A DNA stretch of 64,000 nt from Maribacter aestuarii (GTDB lineage: Bacteria > Bacteroidota > Bacteroidia > Flavobacteriales > Flavobacteriaceae), in NCBI RefSeq assembly GCF_027474845.2, contig NZ_CP107031.2, forward strand, positions 3,735,001 through 3,799,000. Reading direction: 5' to 3'. Of the stretch, positions 33,349 to 43,031 are shown piece after piece (the stretch's first letter is position 1; the number at the start of each line of letters is the position of its first letter). The notes beneath the pieces are model-generated. The model saw only the letters and a list, made by a program, of their open reading frames with translations. It did no database searches and was not told where the DNA came from. The translations under genes and the position numbers were made by a program.

Positions 33349-36258
33349 TTAAGCCAAAGCCTCCTTGAGTATACTTACTGGGTGTTTGGCCATCCTTTTT
33401 GTACCGTCAAAAATTTGATGTCTGCAACTGGTTCCGTTAGCAGCTATTATTGTTTTTGGATTAGCCTTGGTAACTGCCGGAAATAGCGTTAACCCTCCAA
33501 TTTTCATACTCACTTCATAATGCTCTTGCTCATATCCGAACGAACCGGCCATACCACAGCATCCGGAAGGTATTATAGTCACCTTATAATTTTTTGGAAG
33601 ATTTAGGACATCAAACGTAACTTTTTGATTACTTAATGCTTTTTGATGGCAATGGTTATGAATTTTAACGTCTTTTGCATCCTCTGTGAACATTGAGGCA
33701 TCCAAAATACCCTTTTCAATTTCGCTGGATAGAAACTCTTCAATCAAAAAACTGTTGTTTGCGATGGCTTCAGCCGTTTTAGTATTATCCGTCATGCGTT
33801 TATACTCATCCCTAAAGGATAATATGGCGGAGGGTTCCAAACCTAGAACCGGCCATCCCTTTTCCGCAAATACCTTTAGGTTTTCGCTGTTCTGTTCGGC
33901 CAGTTTTTTTGCTTGTTTTAAGAACCCTTTGGATAGGTAAGTTCGACCACTTTCTGCATAAAAAAGCTCCACCTCATAACCAAGTTTGGACAAGAGTTCA
34001 ATAGCGTCCTTACCTACTTCAATGTCCAGGTAGCGTGTAAACTCATCAATATACAACACCACTTTTTTTAATTCTTTAATACTCTTATTGTCAATATTCT
34101 GTAAGTACCTATCGAAATTGAAACTATAAACTTTTGGAAGGCTCCTTTTCTGAGCTACCCCGCTTACACTCTTTAGAGCGCCTCCTAGAATAGAGGAATC
34201 GTAAACAGCATTCGTAAATCCCGCTACCTTGCTGCCTAGTCGGTTTAAACGGGTATTGTAGGCAAAAAGTTTGCTTCTTAGGGGATAGCCGTTTGCTTCC
34301 TGATATTGATAAAGAAATTCCGCTTTCAAGGTTGCCACGTCCACATTACTTGGGCATTCACTGGCGCAAGCCTTGCAACTAAGGCACAAATCGAACACTT
34401 CCTTCAACTCCTTACTATCAAAAGCATTCTTTTTTTCTGGATGGGTAAGAAACTCTCTTAAAGCATTCGCCCGACCCCGAGTCGTGTCTTTCTCGTTTTT
34501 GGTGGCATGGTAGCTAGGACACATACCTCCGGACATATGATGCGTTTTTCTACAATCTCCACTACCATTACATTTTTCTGCAGCTTTAAGAATACCCTCA
34601 CTATCAGAAAAGTCCAGCAACGTTTTTATCTCAGGTTCCTGTCGGTCTACTTCATATCGAAAAGACTCATCCATGGGATACGGGTCCACTATTTTACCGG
34701 GATTGAAAATATTGTTCGGGTCAAAATAAGATTTAACACGTCTGAGCAATTCATAATTCTTTTCACCCACCATTAATGAAATGAACTCCGCCCGTACAAT
34801 GCCATCGCCATGTTCTCCACTAAAGGAACCCCTATATTTTTTCGTCAATTTGGCTACATCCGTGGTAATGGCACGAAAAAGGGAGACATCCGTTGATTTT
34901 TTAAGGTTAAGAATAGGTCTTAAATGCAACTCCCCTGCTCCGGCATGTGCATAATAAACGGCTTTTTGCCCATATCCTTTCATGATTTGGGAGAACTCTC
35001 CGATAAAGTCCTTCAGGTCTTCGAGTGCTACGGCCGTATCTTCAATACAAGCAACAGCCTTCATATCACCAACTATATTCCCGAGAAGTCCAAGACCCGC
35101 TTTTCTTAATTCGATAGCCTTTCCGATATCATCCCCAAAAAGCACGGGGCTGGAATAGCTCAGCCCAGATTTTTTAATTGTGTTTAATAAGTTGTCAATG
35201 GATGTCTTCAATTCTTCTTCGTTATGAGCGCTTACCTGAAGCATCAAAAGTGCCTCCGGATCTCCGTCCACGAAAAATCGATTGGCCATCTGCGCCCTAT
35301 TGTTCTTAGTGCAGTCCAAAATCACCCTATCCATCATCTCACAGAGCTGTAATGGATGTTCCATAACCGGGGCTACATCCATAAGACAATCTTCCAAGGT
35401 TCGATAATGCGTTACGACCATGGCGGATAGCGCTGGTGGCAAGTCGTCCAATTGTAAAGTTATCTCTGTAGTAAAGGCCAGGGTGCCTTCACTTCCAGCC
35501 AGCAGTTTGGATAGGTTTAGTCCCGCTTCGGGCCCTCCAAAAACCTCATATTTTAAGAGTTCGTCCACGGCATAACCAGTGTTACGGCGATGGATTTCAG
35601 GTTTTGGGAAATTCTCTATTATTTCCTTTGCTATTTCCTTATTAATTAATTCTTTATATATATTCTTATAAAGTGATGATTCAAAATTATTACCATTCTG
35701 TTTTGAGTTAAAATCCTCTAATTCCAGTGTTCCAAACTCCGCTTCACTGCCATCGGATAGAATAGTTTTTAAGGATAGCACCTTATCCCTGGTTACACCA
35801 TACTGTATGGAAGTAGTACCTGATGAATTATTTCCCACCATACCCCCTATCATACATCGATTGGACGTTGAGGTGTTGGGTCCAAAAAATAATCCATGAG
35901 GTTTTAGAAATTGGTTCAATTCATCACGGATAACACCCGGTTGTACAGTAACCTGCTTTTTGGTTTTATCCAATGCAATTATCTCCGTGAAATGTTTAGA
36001 TACATCCACTACGATTCCATCGCCGACGCATTGCCCAGCCAAGGAAGTTCCTGCAGTTCTAGGAATAAGTCCCACTTTATGGGTTTTCGCAAAATGAACC
36101 AACCGCTTTATGTCTTCATTAGTTTTTGGAAAAGCCACCGCCATTGGTATTTTACGGTATACTGAAGCATCTGTAGCGTAAAGGACTTTCAAAAGTTTGT
36201 CCGTTCGTAACTCTCCCTCTAATCCTTCTTCTAAGTGCGTTAAAATTTTATCCGTCAA
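33349..36258 (-). CDS. FAD-linked oxidase fused to Fe-S/CCG domains (D-lactate or glycolate dehydrogenase type)
   Basis: This 969-residue protein has an N-terminal FAD_binding_4 domain (about 35-170, with RTAGTSLAGQCVG and MVGNNSSGT). An FAD-oxidase C domain (about 280-530) ends with SGEHGDGI. A 4Fe-4S segment (CLSCKACASECPS) follows, and then a C-terminal CCG-type cysteine-rich region (HCHQKAL, PSGCCGMAGSFGYE). The layout matches YdiJ/GlcD-GlcF-like D-2-hydroxyacid dehydrogenases that feed electrons to the respiratory chain. The start appears to be TTG at 36258. It is monocistronic and divergent from the outer-membrane protein gene. Confidence 0.9.
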   Translation of the reverse strand: MTDKILTHLEEGLEGELRTDKLLKVLYATDASVYRKIPMAVAFPKTNEDIKRLVHFAKTHKVGLIPRTAGTSLAGQCVGDGIVVDVSKHFTEIIALDKTKKQVTVQPGVIRDELNQFLKPHGLFFGPNTSTSNRCMIGGMVGNNSSGTTSIQYGVTRDKVLSLKTILSDGSEAEFGTLELEDFNSKQNGNNFESSLYKNIYKELINKEIAKEIIENFPKPEIHRRNTGYAVDELLKYEVFGGPEAGLNLSKLLAGSEGTLAFTTEITLQLDDLPPALSAMVVTHYRTLEDCLMDVAPVMEHPLQLCEMMDRVILDCTKNNRAQMANRFFVDGDPEALLMLQVSAHNEEELKTSIDNLLNTIKKSGLSYSSPVLFGDDIGKAIELRKAGLGLLGNIVGDMKAVACIEDTAVALEDLKDFIGEFSQIMKGYGQKAVYYAHAGAGELHLRPILNLKKSTDVSLFRAITTDVAKLTKKYRGSFSGEHGDGIVRAEFISLMVGEKNYELLRRVKSYFDPNNIFNPGKIVDPYPMDESFRYEVDRQEPEIKTLLDFSDSEGILKAAEKCNGSGDCRKTHHMSGGMCPSYHATKNEKDTTRGRANALREFLTHPEKKNAFDSKELKEVFDLCLSCKACASECPSNVDVATLKAEFLYQYQEANGYPLRSKLFAYNTRLNRLGSKVAGFTNAVYDSSILGGALKSVSGVAQKRSLPKVYSFNFDRYLQNIDNKSIKELKKVVLYIDEFTRYLDIEVGKDAIELLSKLGYEVELFYAESGRTYLSKGFLKQAKKLAEQNSENLKVFAEKGWPVLGLEPSAILSFRDEYKRMTDNTKTAEAIANNSFLIEEFLSSEIEKGILDASMFTEDAKDVKIHNHCHQKALSNQKVTFDVLNLPKNYKVTIIPSGCCGMAGSFGYEQEHYEVSMKIGGLTLFPAVTKANPKTIIAANGTSCRHQIFDGTKRMAKHPVSILKEALA

Positions 36259-36325
36259 CTGTGCGCAATTTTAATCACGAAAATAAGTTTTATTGATTGA
36301 GCTCAACACTTTAAAAGCTAATTTT

Positions 36326-36333
36326 TAACTTTG
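36326..36333 (+). promoter_or_regulatory. -7 promoter element TAACTTTG
   Basis: TAACTTTG fits TAnnTTTG and lies 18 bp before the ATG of the outer-membrane beta-barrel gene. A -33 TTG at the standard spacing is not obvious. Confidence 0.55.
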
Positions 36334-36351
36334 AACACTAAATGTTAACAT

Positions 36352-36846
36352 ATGAAAATTTTAAATTTTTTATCAGTAATTCTAATGTTTGTATGCATCT
36401 CTGCAGGTGCTCAGGATATTTCCGACCATGCTTTAGGCCTTAGATTGGGTGATAGCGATGGTTTTGGCGCAGAAGTTTCCTATCAAAAATCGCTTGGTAG
36501 AGCTAATCGATTAGAGCTTGACCTTGGTTGGAGGGACAGTCGAAACTTTGATGCATTTAAATTGGCTGCGCTCTATCAATGGGTAAGGCCTATTGAAGGC
36601 GGTTTTAATTGGTATTATGGCGTAGGTGGCGGTGTAGGAAGTGTAGACTTTGCTCCTGTATTCAACTCAGATGACGATGGCGGTGTATTTGTTTTTGCAG
36701 CGGGCGATATCGGAATTGAATACAACTTTGATATTCCTCTCTTACTTTCTTTGGATTTTAGACCAGAATTAGGGGTTCTTGGTTACGATGGATTCTCGGA
36801 TAATTTCGATTTTGATATTGGGTTAGGTATTCGCTATCAGTTCTAA
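36352..36846 (+). CDS. Small outer-membrane beta-barrel protein
   Basis: This 164-residue protein has a signal peptide (about 1-20, ending SAGAQ). The mature part is alternating amphipathic strands rich in Gly, Asp, Phe and Tyr (LGLRLGDSDGFGAEVSYQKSL) and ends in the outer-membrane insertion signature GIRYQF with a C-terminal Phe. It is probably an eight-stranded OmpW/OmpX-like barrel. The function is unknown. A strong terminator follows. Confidence 0.85.
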   Translation: MKILNFLSVILMFVCISAGAQDISDHALGLRLGDSDGFGAEVSYQKSLGRANRLELDLGWRDSRNFDAFKLAALYQWVRPIEGGFNWYYGVGGGVGSVDFAPVFNSDDDGGVFVFAAGDIGIEYNFDIPLLLSLDFRPELGVLGYDGFSDNFDFDIGLGIRYQF

Positions 36847-36864
36847 GAAAAAATCTTTAATACA

Positions 36865-36899
36865 AAAGACCCCTGCCGTAATGGTAGGGGTCTTTTTTT
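36865..36899 (+). terminator. Rho-independent terminator
   Basis: The stem AGACCCCTGCC with its near-complement GGTAGGGGTCT and a GTAAT loop is followed by seven T and sits 20 bp after the beta-barrel stop. Confidence 0.9.
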
Positions 36900-36916
36900 A
36901 TGTTCCAATATATAAG

Positions 36917-36924
36917 TACCTTTG
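36917..36924 (+). promoter_or_regulatory. -7 promoter element TACCTTTG
   Basis: This is a consensus match just after the terminator, 22 bp before the ATG at 36947 of the thioredoxin-like lipoprotein. It supports choosing that ATG over the upstream in-frame start at 36881, which would lie before the promoter. Confidence 0.65.
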
Positions 36925-36946
36925 CGCTGATTTAATTCAAAAATTT

Positions 36947-38071
36947 ATGAAAAATTGTTTGCTAATTGTAGGGATTACCTTGCTCATGTTCGGTTGTAAT
37001 CAAGAACCGGATGGATATATCATCGAAGGGTCCTTGCGAGGAGAATTTGAAGAGGGGACCAATGTGTTTTTAAAGAAAATAGGCGATGATAATCAACCCG
37101 TCGAAGTAGATACCGCTAAAATATCAGAGGGTCAGTTTCAGTTCAAGGGCGTTTCCAACGCACCGGAGCTACATTATATTTTTGTAGATGAAACACCAGG
37201 GTATACCGCTGTAATCTTGGAAAATGGCACTATTGAATTCAATGCCCAAAAAGATAGCTTAGGTTTTGCTGAAATTAAGGGAACGCCCCAGAATGATGTA
37301 TTCGCAGACTATCTTGAAAAATCACGGGAACTCTCTAGTAGACGATTGGCAATCCAAAAGGATATGCAGGAAGCGTCGGGTCAAGAAGCCGTTATCACTG
37401 GTCTAAGGGACGAGATGGAGGAATTGATTGAAGAGTACAAAGGTTTTGAAGTGACTTATATTGAAAAAAATCCAGGTGCATTGATATCTGCCCTTCTTTT
37501 AGATCGTGCCATTGCAACCAAAGGATTGCCAAGTGATGAAATAGAAAAACTTTATAATGCACTTTCCCAAGAAATTAAGGATTCCAAACCTGGACAACGT
37601 GTTATGAATGGATTGGAAGCGTTAAAGAAAGCTGAAGAATCCAATAAAAGTACCGAAATAGGCGCCAAGGCACCTGAATTTTCAGGTCCTAATCCCGATG
37701 GAAAGACCATTGCGTTATCCGATGTAATGGGTAAGGTTACTTTAATAGACTTTTGGGCGGCATGGTGCCGACCTTGTAGAGCGGAAAACCCCAATGTAGT
37801 AGCCGTCTACAATAAATACCATGACAAAGGTTTGAATGTTATAGGAGTATCTTTGGATAGAACGGCCGAGGCCTGGAAAAAAGCCATTGCCGATGATGGA
37901 CTGGAATGGAACCACATTTCCAATGTTGCTTATTTTGATGATCAAATCGCAAAACTTTACAACGTTGATGCTATTCCCGCTGCTTTTCTTTTGGATGAAA
38001 ATGGGGTTATAGTAGCTAAAAATTTAAGGGGACCGGCCTTAGAGGAAAAGGTCGCCGAATTATTGAATTAG
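36947..38071 (+). CDS. TlpA-like thioredoxin lipoprotein with DUF4369 domain
   Basis: This 374-residue lipoprotein has a signal ending in FGC. An N-terminal DUF4369 beta domain (about 25-115) is followed by a helical linker and a C-terminal AhpC/TlpA thioredoxin domain with the redox motif WCRPC (Cys274 and Cys277). It acts as a cell-envelope disulfide reductase, possibly in cytochrome or periplasmic protein maturation. It is monocistronic with its own promoter and a hairpin terminator. Confidence 0.9.
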   Translation: MKNCLLIVGITLLMFGCNQEPDGYIIEGSLRGEFEEGTNVFLKKIGDDNQPVEVDTAKISEGQFQFKGVSNAPELHYIFVDETPGYTAVILENGTIEFNAQKDSLGFAEIKGTPQNDVFADYLEKSRELSSRRLAIQKDMQEASGQEAVITGLRDEMEELIEEYKGFEVTYIEKNPGALISALLLDRAIATKGLPSDEIEKLYNALSQEIKDSKPGQRVMNGLEALKKAEESNKSTEIGAKAPEFSGPNPDGKTIALSDVMGKVTLIDFWAAWCRPCRAENPNVVAVYNKYHDKGLNVIGVSLDRTAEAWKKAIADDGLEWNHISNVAYFDDQIAKLYNVDAIPAAFLLDENGVIVAKNLRGPALEEKVAELLN

Positions 38072-38091
38072 AAGAAATAACTTTAAAAAAC

Positions 38092-38132
38092 TAAAAGCCC
38101 GAACAGTTTAACTGTTCGGGCTTTCTTTTTTT
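38092..38132. terminator. Bidirectional terminator between convergent genes
   Basis: GCCCGAACAG-TTTAA-CTGTTCGGGC is a perfect 10-bp stem flanked by A-rich and T-rich runs. It lies between the thioredoxin lipoprotein (plus) and the LVIVD lipoprotein (minus) and can serve both. Confidence 0.92.
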
Positions 38133-38148
38133 GGTTAAGTTATTACCT

Positions 38149-39792
38149 TTAGAACTTATTCTTAATATCGAAGAAAGTACCGCTTACTACAACTTCACCG
38201 TTTCTAATTACACTTCCGAAGATATTGACGACAGAGCTCTCCCCTATGAATTCTAAAGTGGCGCCATCGTTCAGTACCAAATCTCCATAAATTGAAAGAT
38301 TCCCTTCTACACGCATGGTTCCGCCAGTATCTACCGTAACGTCACGTCTTCTATTGTTACGTCCAACCACAAAAGTTCCGTTCATATCAAATGAAGCATC
38401 GGCATTTATATTTGCATGCTCCTTGACCGTCCAAGATCCGCATAATAAGAGCTGACCATTTACATCAAAGGAATTGAAACGTTTCGCACCTCTGTATGCC
38501 AAATCTTCCCCTTCATTAATGATAAGATTTGCAGAAACCTCATAAATAGGAAGCGAATTACAAGTGGCCGTTAAGCTTTCATCCGGGCGATTCAATTTTA
38601 TTATTTGCAATCCCTCCTTACCAGAGGCGGCAAATATATAATCTCCTTTGGAAGCCACATAGTTAATAGAACCTTCCAATTGAATTATACCAACCAACTC
38701 AGTGTTATCCTGTTGTTCTTCCGACAAACAAAGTCCGGCTCCACCATTGGCCATAAGAAGTACCTCTTCATTGCCGGCAACAGCGTTTGTTACTATATCC
38801 GAACCGTCTACATTGTCTGGGCTTATTAAAATTGGCACATACTCTACAAAATTTCCCGTAGCAGCATTATAAACTCCTGCGCCCCTTGATCCTTCTGCTA
38901 CAACAATATTTTCTCCATTAAAATCGAGTGTACGTTTTGTATTAACTCCAAAATCGGAATCAATTGCTATGTTGCTCACGACTCCTAGATTTTGATCCAG
39001 AATACTGATACCTTGACTTGCGTCCAAAACTGCTATGCTGTTATCCTTAACGGCTACCGAACGTAAGTCCATGAAGGCGGCTTCATTTACAGTTGTTAAG
39101 TCAGATTTGTTATAGATAGTCACAAAACCTTCTTGACCACTGGTTACAATAACCTGAGAAGCAGTCACTTCTATGTCTGTTGCATTAAAGCCTTCTTGAA
39201 ATCCGTAGACAATACCTGCATCTAAGTTAAAGCTTCCATTAGAAGCCATAATTTTTGCCACAAAAGAATTTGAAGTCGCCGTTACTGATCTTTCCGCATC
39301 GACCCCTCCTGCTAAATACACAAAGCCGTTATCATATCTAAGCGCATTTATATCAGCGTTCGAATAATAAAGTCTAGAAGTTACCCTAGGATTAGTAGGG
39401 TCGCTGATATTTATAATATCCACGCCACCAACATAACCTTCGGCCACTGTATTATACGACACATAGGCATAGTCTCCTGAGACATCCACATGGGAAGCAG
39501 TCAGATTCTCCCCTCCATTAAAGGAGGGTACATCAACTTGGGCCACCAATGTCAATGGATAATCACCGGCTGTTTCATTTTTTGCGGATAAGGCTGATTT
39601 TCCAGTAACGGTAGCCTCATCCAATATGTCCAATACACCTGCCTTATCGTAAACTACGCTGTTCTCCAGTACAGTTTCATTGGTTTCAACCCTAAGATTT
39701 TCTTGAGGATCTTCATTATAAACTGTAGTTTCATCACTACATGAAACTATCAAAAGAAAAGGGATTAATAATAAAATGTAAAATCTTTTCAT
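38149..39792 (-). CDS. LVIVD-repeat lipoprotein, probable surface beta-propeller
   Basis: This encodes 547 residues with a lipoprotein signal ending at Cys18 (IVSC), then SDETTVYNEDP. Repeats of the LVIVD type, such as GGVDIINISDPTNPRVTS, SVAVKDNSIAVLDASQGISILD and YIFAASGKEGLQIIKL, span about residues 80-410 and fold as a propeller. The last 120 residues form a right-handed beta-solenoid-like region (MNGTFVVGRNN, MRVEGNLSIYGDL, FIGESSVVNIFG). It is likely exposed on the cell surface. No enzymatic residue is visible. Confidence 0.82.
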   Translation of the reverse strand: MKRFYILLLIPFLLIVSCSDETTVYNEDPQENLRVETNETVLENSVVYDKAGVLDILDEATVTGKSALSAKNETAGDYPLTLVAQVDVPSFNGGENLTASHVDVSGDYAYVSYNTVAEGYVGGVDIINISDPTNPRVTSRLYYSNADINALRYDNGFVYLAGGVDAERSVTATSNSFVAKIMASNGSFNLDAGIVYGFQEGFNATDIEVTASQVIVTSGQEGFVTIYNKSDLTTVNEAAFMDLRSVAVKDNSIAVLDASQGISILDQNLGVVSNIAIDSDFGVNTKRTLDFNGENIVVAEGSRGAGVYNAATGNFVEYVPILISPDNVDGSDIVTNAVAGNEEVLLMANGGAGLCLSEEQQDNTELVGIIQLEGSINYVASKGDYIFAASGKEGLQIIKLNRPDESLTATCNSLPIYEVSANLIINEGEDLAYRGAKRFNSFDVNGQLLLCGSWTVKEHANINADASFDMNGTFVVGRNNRRRDVTVDTGGTMRVEGNLSIYGDLVLNDGATLEFIGESSVVNIFGSVIRNGEVVVSGTFFDIKNKF

Positions 39793-39933
39793 AATAAGCT
39801 ACTTCAGATTTGGTTAAATAAGTCCTACAAGAACGAACCAATTCCTTTTCTCTTATTTAGTACTGAGGTTTTTCGATGAACTGCAGCATTTGTCTACTAA
39901 ACAACGTAAAATGTGGTGAAAATCCTTTTCTCT

Positions 39934-40584
39934 CTATATTTTTCCTAGCTTTTCCAGTACAAACAGGAGTACTATTGGTAAAGCCAAAAGAATGACCATT
40001 AAGGTATCGGTCTGCAGAAGACTTGGTAGGAAGATAAGTGTAGTAGCATAACCCCCTATAGCCCCACCAAAATGAGCCGTGTGGCCAATATTCCCCAAAC
40101 GGCTTTTCATACCGTAGATAGAATACAACAAATAGCCAATTCCTAAAACATAAGCAGGAATGGGAATGGGAATGAACATGATGCCCAAGCTATCATTAGG
40201 CTGCAATAGAATCGCAGCATATAAAATACCGGTTACTGCTCCACTTGCACCCACCGCACTGTAATAGGGCTCGTTTTTATGAAAGAACAGCGCCAATAGG
40301 CTTCCGGCCAAGAGGCTTATAAAATAGATGATAATGAACTTTCCGGGACCGAACCAGCTTATGACCACATCGGCAAAAAAGTATAGGGTAAACATGTTAA
40401 AAAAGAGGTGCGCAATGTCCACATGTAAAAATCCGGATGTTACCATACGCTCTTTCTGACCTGCTTTTATGGCCCCAATACCAAACTTGTACCTATCAAA
40501 GAAATAAGAATCATTAAAACCTTTTAAGGAAACTAGGATATTGGCTGCGATAACGGCAATAGTGGCAATGTGCAGGTCGTTCAT
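39934..40584 (-). CDS. Rhomboid family intramembrane serine protease
   Basis: This 216-residue, six-helix protein has the catalytic dyad Ser114 in GASGAVTG and His171 in HTAHFGGAIGG, plus the conserved Asn in HLFFNMFTLYFF. It cleaves membrane proteins within the bilayer. The frame extends to 40608, but the -7 promoter element for this strand lies at 40606-40613, so I chose the ATG at 40584. It is divergent from the acyltransferase gene. Confidence 0.9.
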   Translation of the reverse strand: MNDLHIATIAVIAANILVSLKGFNDSYFFDRYKFGIGAIKAGQKERMVTSGFLHVDIAHLFFNMFTLYFFADVVISWFGPGKFIIIYFISLLAGSLLALFFHKNEPYYSAVGASGAVTGILYAAILLQPNDSLGIMFIPIPIPAYVLGIGYLLYSIYGMKSRLGNIGHTAHFGGAIGGYATTLIFLPSLLQTDTLMVILLALPIVLLFVLEKLGKI

Positions 40585-40605
40585 TGTAAGCGTGATGTTT
40601 GGATT

Positions 40606-40623
40606 CAAATATAGCTATATTTG
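40606..40623. promoter_or_regulatory. 18-bp palindrome made of two divergent -7 elements
   Basis: CAAATATAGCTATATTTG is a perfect palindrome. Read on plus it gives TATATTTG for the acyltransferase (ATG 40641); read on minus it gives TATATTTG for the rhomboid gene (ATG 40584). The two -7 elements are back to back with 2 bp between them. Confidence 0.65.
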
Positions 40624-40640
40624 CCCTTATATTTTAACAC

Positions 40641-41537
40641 ATGCAATTCCTAATATTTATTCTGGTATACCCATTTTTATGGGTTATCTCTATTTTACCG
40701 TACCGATTGTTTTATGGCTTCTCGGATGTAGTTTTTTTCATAGTTTATTATGTGGTTGGCTATCGAAGGAAAGTAGTGCAGAATAATTTGAAACTGGTCT
40801 TTCCGGAGAAAGAACCCTCTGAAATACGTCGTATTGAAAAAGCCTTTTTTAGACATATGTGCGATATGTTTTTAGAAACGGTAAAAACCATGAATTTGTC
40901 CAAAGAAGATGTTCGCAAAAGGTATAAAGTTCTGAATATTGATGTACTGAGAGAACTGGAAAAGGAGCGGAGCATCCTGATCGTATGCTCACATTTTGCC
41001 AACTGGGAATGGAATGTAAGCATTAATAACTATGTGGATTCCAAGGGTTATGCGGTTTATCAGAAAATAGGAAACGTCTATTTTGATAATTTTATTAAAA
41101 AGGTCAGGGCGAGATGGAATACTACCTTAATTACGCAGCAACAAACCGTAACAACCGTTGTAAGGAATAAACGAGACGGTATAAAAGGAATTTTTGGTAT
41201 GGTCAGCGATCAATCCCCACAGGCCCACAGGGCACAATATTGGACGGACTTCATGGGCATTCGGGTTCCCATTTTCAATGGCGCGGAAACCATGGCCCGT
41301 AAATTGGGACTAGCAGTAGTCTTCCTAAAAGTTAGTAAAGTAAAACGTGGATATTATCAGGCTGAGTTTATTACTATTACTGAAAATGGAAAGAATACCT
41401 CCGAAAATGAGATTACCGATACCTTTCTTAGATTAACGGAACAACAGATTCGCGAAAAACCGGAACATTACCTATGGACACATAAACGTTGGAAACACAG
41501 GGAAAAAGAGCCTGCTCCCTTTGCGAAAATCTCCTGA
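40641..41537 (+). CDS. Lysophospholipid/lipid A acyltransferase (LpxL/HtrB family)
   Basis: This 298-residue protein has an N-terminal membrane anchor and the LpxL-type catalytic core: HFANWEW (about 117-123, the HX4D/E-like motif), MVSDQSP, and the C-terminal PEHYLWTHKRWKHR. It adds a secondary acyl chain to lipid A or an aminolipid on the inner face of the inner membrane. It is monocistronic and convergent with glmM. Confidence 0.9.
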   Translation: MQFLIFILVYPFLWVISILPYRLFYGFSDVVFFIVYYVVGYRRKVVQNNLKLVFPEKEPSEIRRIEKAFFRHMCDMFLETVKTMNLSKEDVRKRYKVLNIDVLRELEKERSILIVCSHFANWEWNVSINNYVDSKGYAVYQKIGNVYFDNFIKKVRARWNTTLITQQQTVTTVVRNKRDGIKGIFGMVSDQSPQAHRAQYWTDFMGIRVPIFNGAETMARKLGLAVVFLKVSKVKRGYYQAEFITITENGKNTSENEITDTFLRLTEQQIREKPEHYLWTHKRWKHREKEPAPFAKIS

Positions 41538-41549
41538 CAATTTTACACT

Positions 41550-42938
41550 TTAAATACCAGCCACTTTCTTAATCTCTACAATAATCCTATCCGCCAAAGT
41601 ATCGGCTTCTGCTTGACTCCTAGCCTCGGTATAAATTCGGATAATAGGCTCCGTATTGGATTTTCTTAGATGAACCCAGTTTTCGGCAAAATCGATTTTT
41701 ACTCCATCGATAGTTGAAATTTCGTCATCCTTGTATTTTTCTGCCATCGCAGTTAAAATTCCATCCACATCTAATCCTGGTGTCAGCTGAATTTTCTTCT
41801 TACTCATAAAATAGCTCGGGTAACTTGCCCTGAGTTCGGCTACGGTTCCACCTTTTTCTGCCATTAACATCAAAAACAAAGCAGTACCTACCAAAGAATC
41901 GCGTCCGTAATGGCTTTCAGGATAAATGATTCCCCCGTTACCTTCACCACCTATTATGGCATTGTTCTCCTTCATTTTTGTAACCACATTCACCTCACCC
42001 ACTGCAGCCGCTTCATATGAACCGCCATGTTTTTCGGTAATATCCCGCAAAGCCCGTGATGATGATAGGTTGGAGACGGTATTTCCTTTAGTTTTACCTA
42101 GCACATAGTCAGCACAGGCAACTAAAGTATACTCTTCTCCGAACATCTCCCCATCGTTACTTATAAAAGCCAAACGATCCACATCTGGATCTACCACAAT
42201 CCCAAAATCGGCCTTTTCCTTAACCACCAATTCACAGATGTCCTTCAAATGCTCTTTTAATGGTTCAGGATTATGTGGAAAGTGTCCTGTTGGGTCACAA
42301 TACAGTTCCACCACTTCCACACCCAATTCCTTTAGAAGCTTTGGAATGGCAATACCTCCCGTGGAATTGACTCCATCAACGACAACTTTAAATTTTACCT
42401 TGCGTATAACATCAGCCTCTACTAAGGATAGATTTAAGACTTCATCAATATGGATATCGATATAACTATCGTTCCTGATAATTTCGCCCAAATCATCCAC
42501 TTCGGAAAAATCGAAAGCTTCCTCCTCAGCGATTTCCAATATTTTTGCGCCTTGGGCAGCATCTAAGAACTCGCCTTTTTCGTTTAGCAGCTTTAAAGCG
42601 TTCCACTGCTTGGGATTGTGACTCGCGGTCAAGATAATACCTCCATCCGCCTTCTCTAAGGGTACGGCAATTTCAACCGTAGGGGTGGTGGACAGGTCTA
42701 AATCAATGACATCGATACCAAGGCCCACCAAGGTGGAAACCACTAAATTTTGAATCATTTCCCCGGATAAACGGGCATCACGTCCAATGACAACTTTCAA
42801 TTTATCCTTTTTAGAATAACCCTTTAACCATATCCCGTACGAAGCGGCAAACTTCACCGCATCAATAGGAGTTAAATTGTCTCCGGGCTTCCCCCCTATG
42901 GTGCCCCTTATTCCAGAAATAGATTTGATTAGTGTCAT
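41550..42938 (-). CDS. glmM: Phosphoglucosamine mutase
   Basis: This 462-residue member of the alpha-D-phosphohexomutase family has the phosphoserine loop TASHNP (Ser106), the metal-binding DPDVDRLAF, the sugar-binding GEGNGGI and the C-terminal phosphate-binding RKSNTEPIIRIYTEA. It interconverts glucosamine-6-P and glucosamine-1-P for cell-wall precursors; a phosphomannomutase role is the alternative. I chose the ATG at 42938 (MTLIKSISGIRGT) because the longer frame to 42995 runs back through the promoter. Confidence 0.9.
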   Translation of the reverse strand: MTLIKSISGIRGTIGGKPGDNLTPIDAVKFAASYGIWLKGYSKKDKLKVVIGRDARLSGEMIQNLVVSTLVGLGIDVIDLDLSTTPTVEIAVPLEKADGGIILTASHNPKQWNALKLLNEKGEFLDAAQGAKILEIAEEEAFDFSEVDDLGEIIRNDSYIDIHIDEVLNLSLVEADVIRKVKFKVVVDGVNSTGGIAIPKLLKELGVEVVELYCDPTGHFPHNPEPLKEHLKDICELVVKEKADFGIVVDPDVDRLAFISNDGEMFGEEYTLVACADYVLGKTKGNTVSNLSSSRALRDITEKHGGSYEAAAVGEVNVVTKMKENNAIIGGEGNGGIIYPESHYGRDSLVGTALFLMLMAEKGGTVAELRASYPSYFMSKKKIQLTPGLDVDGILTAMAEKYKDDEISTIDGVKIDFAENWVHLRKSNTEPIIRIYTEARSQAEADTLADRIIVEIKKVAGI

Positions 42939-42957
42939 ATATTCAATTAAGTTTCTG

Positions 42958-42965
42958 CAAATATA
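42958..42965 (-). promoter_or_regulatory. -7 promoter element TATATTTG of glmM
   Basis: On the minus strand TATATTTG fits TAnnTTTG and lies 19 bp before the chosen ATG. No -33 TTG is seen at exactly 20 bp. Confidence 0.5.
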
Positions 42966-43031
42966 AAGGTCTGTTATCAATTGAGAGTTTAGCAATTCGT
43001 AAATTCGGCCTTACTTTAATATCCTCGGTCA

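Noticed and set aside
36881..36946. Longer start of the thioredoxin lipoprotein at 36881
   Set aside because: It would begin inside the terminator and upstream of the -7 element, and would hide the lipoprotein signal.
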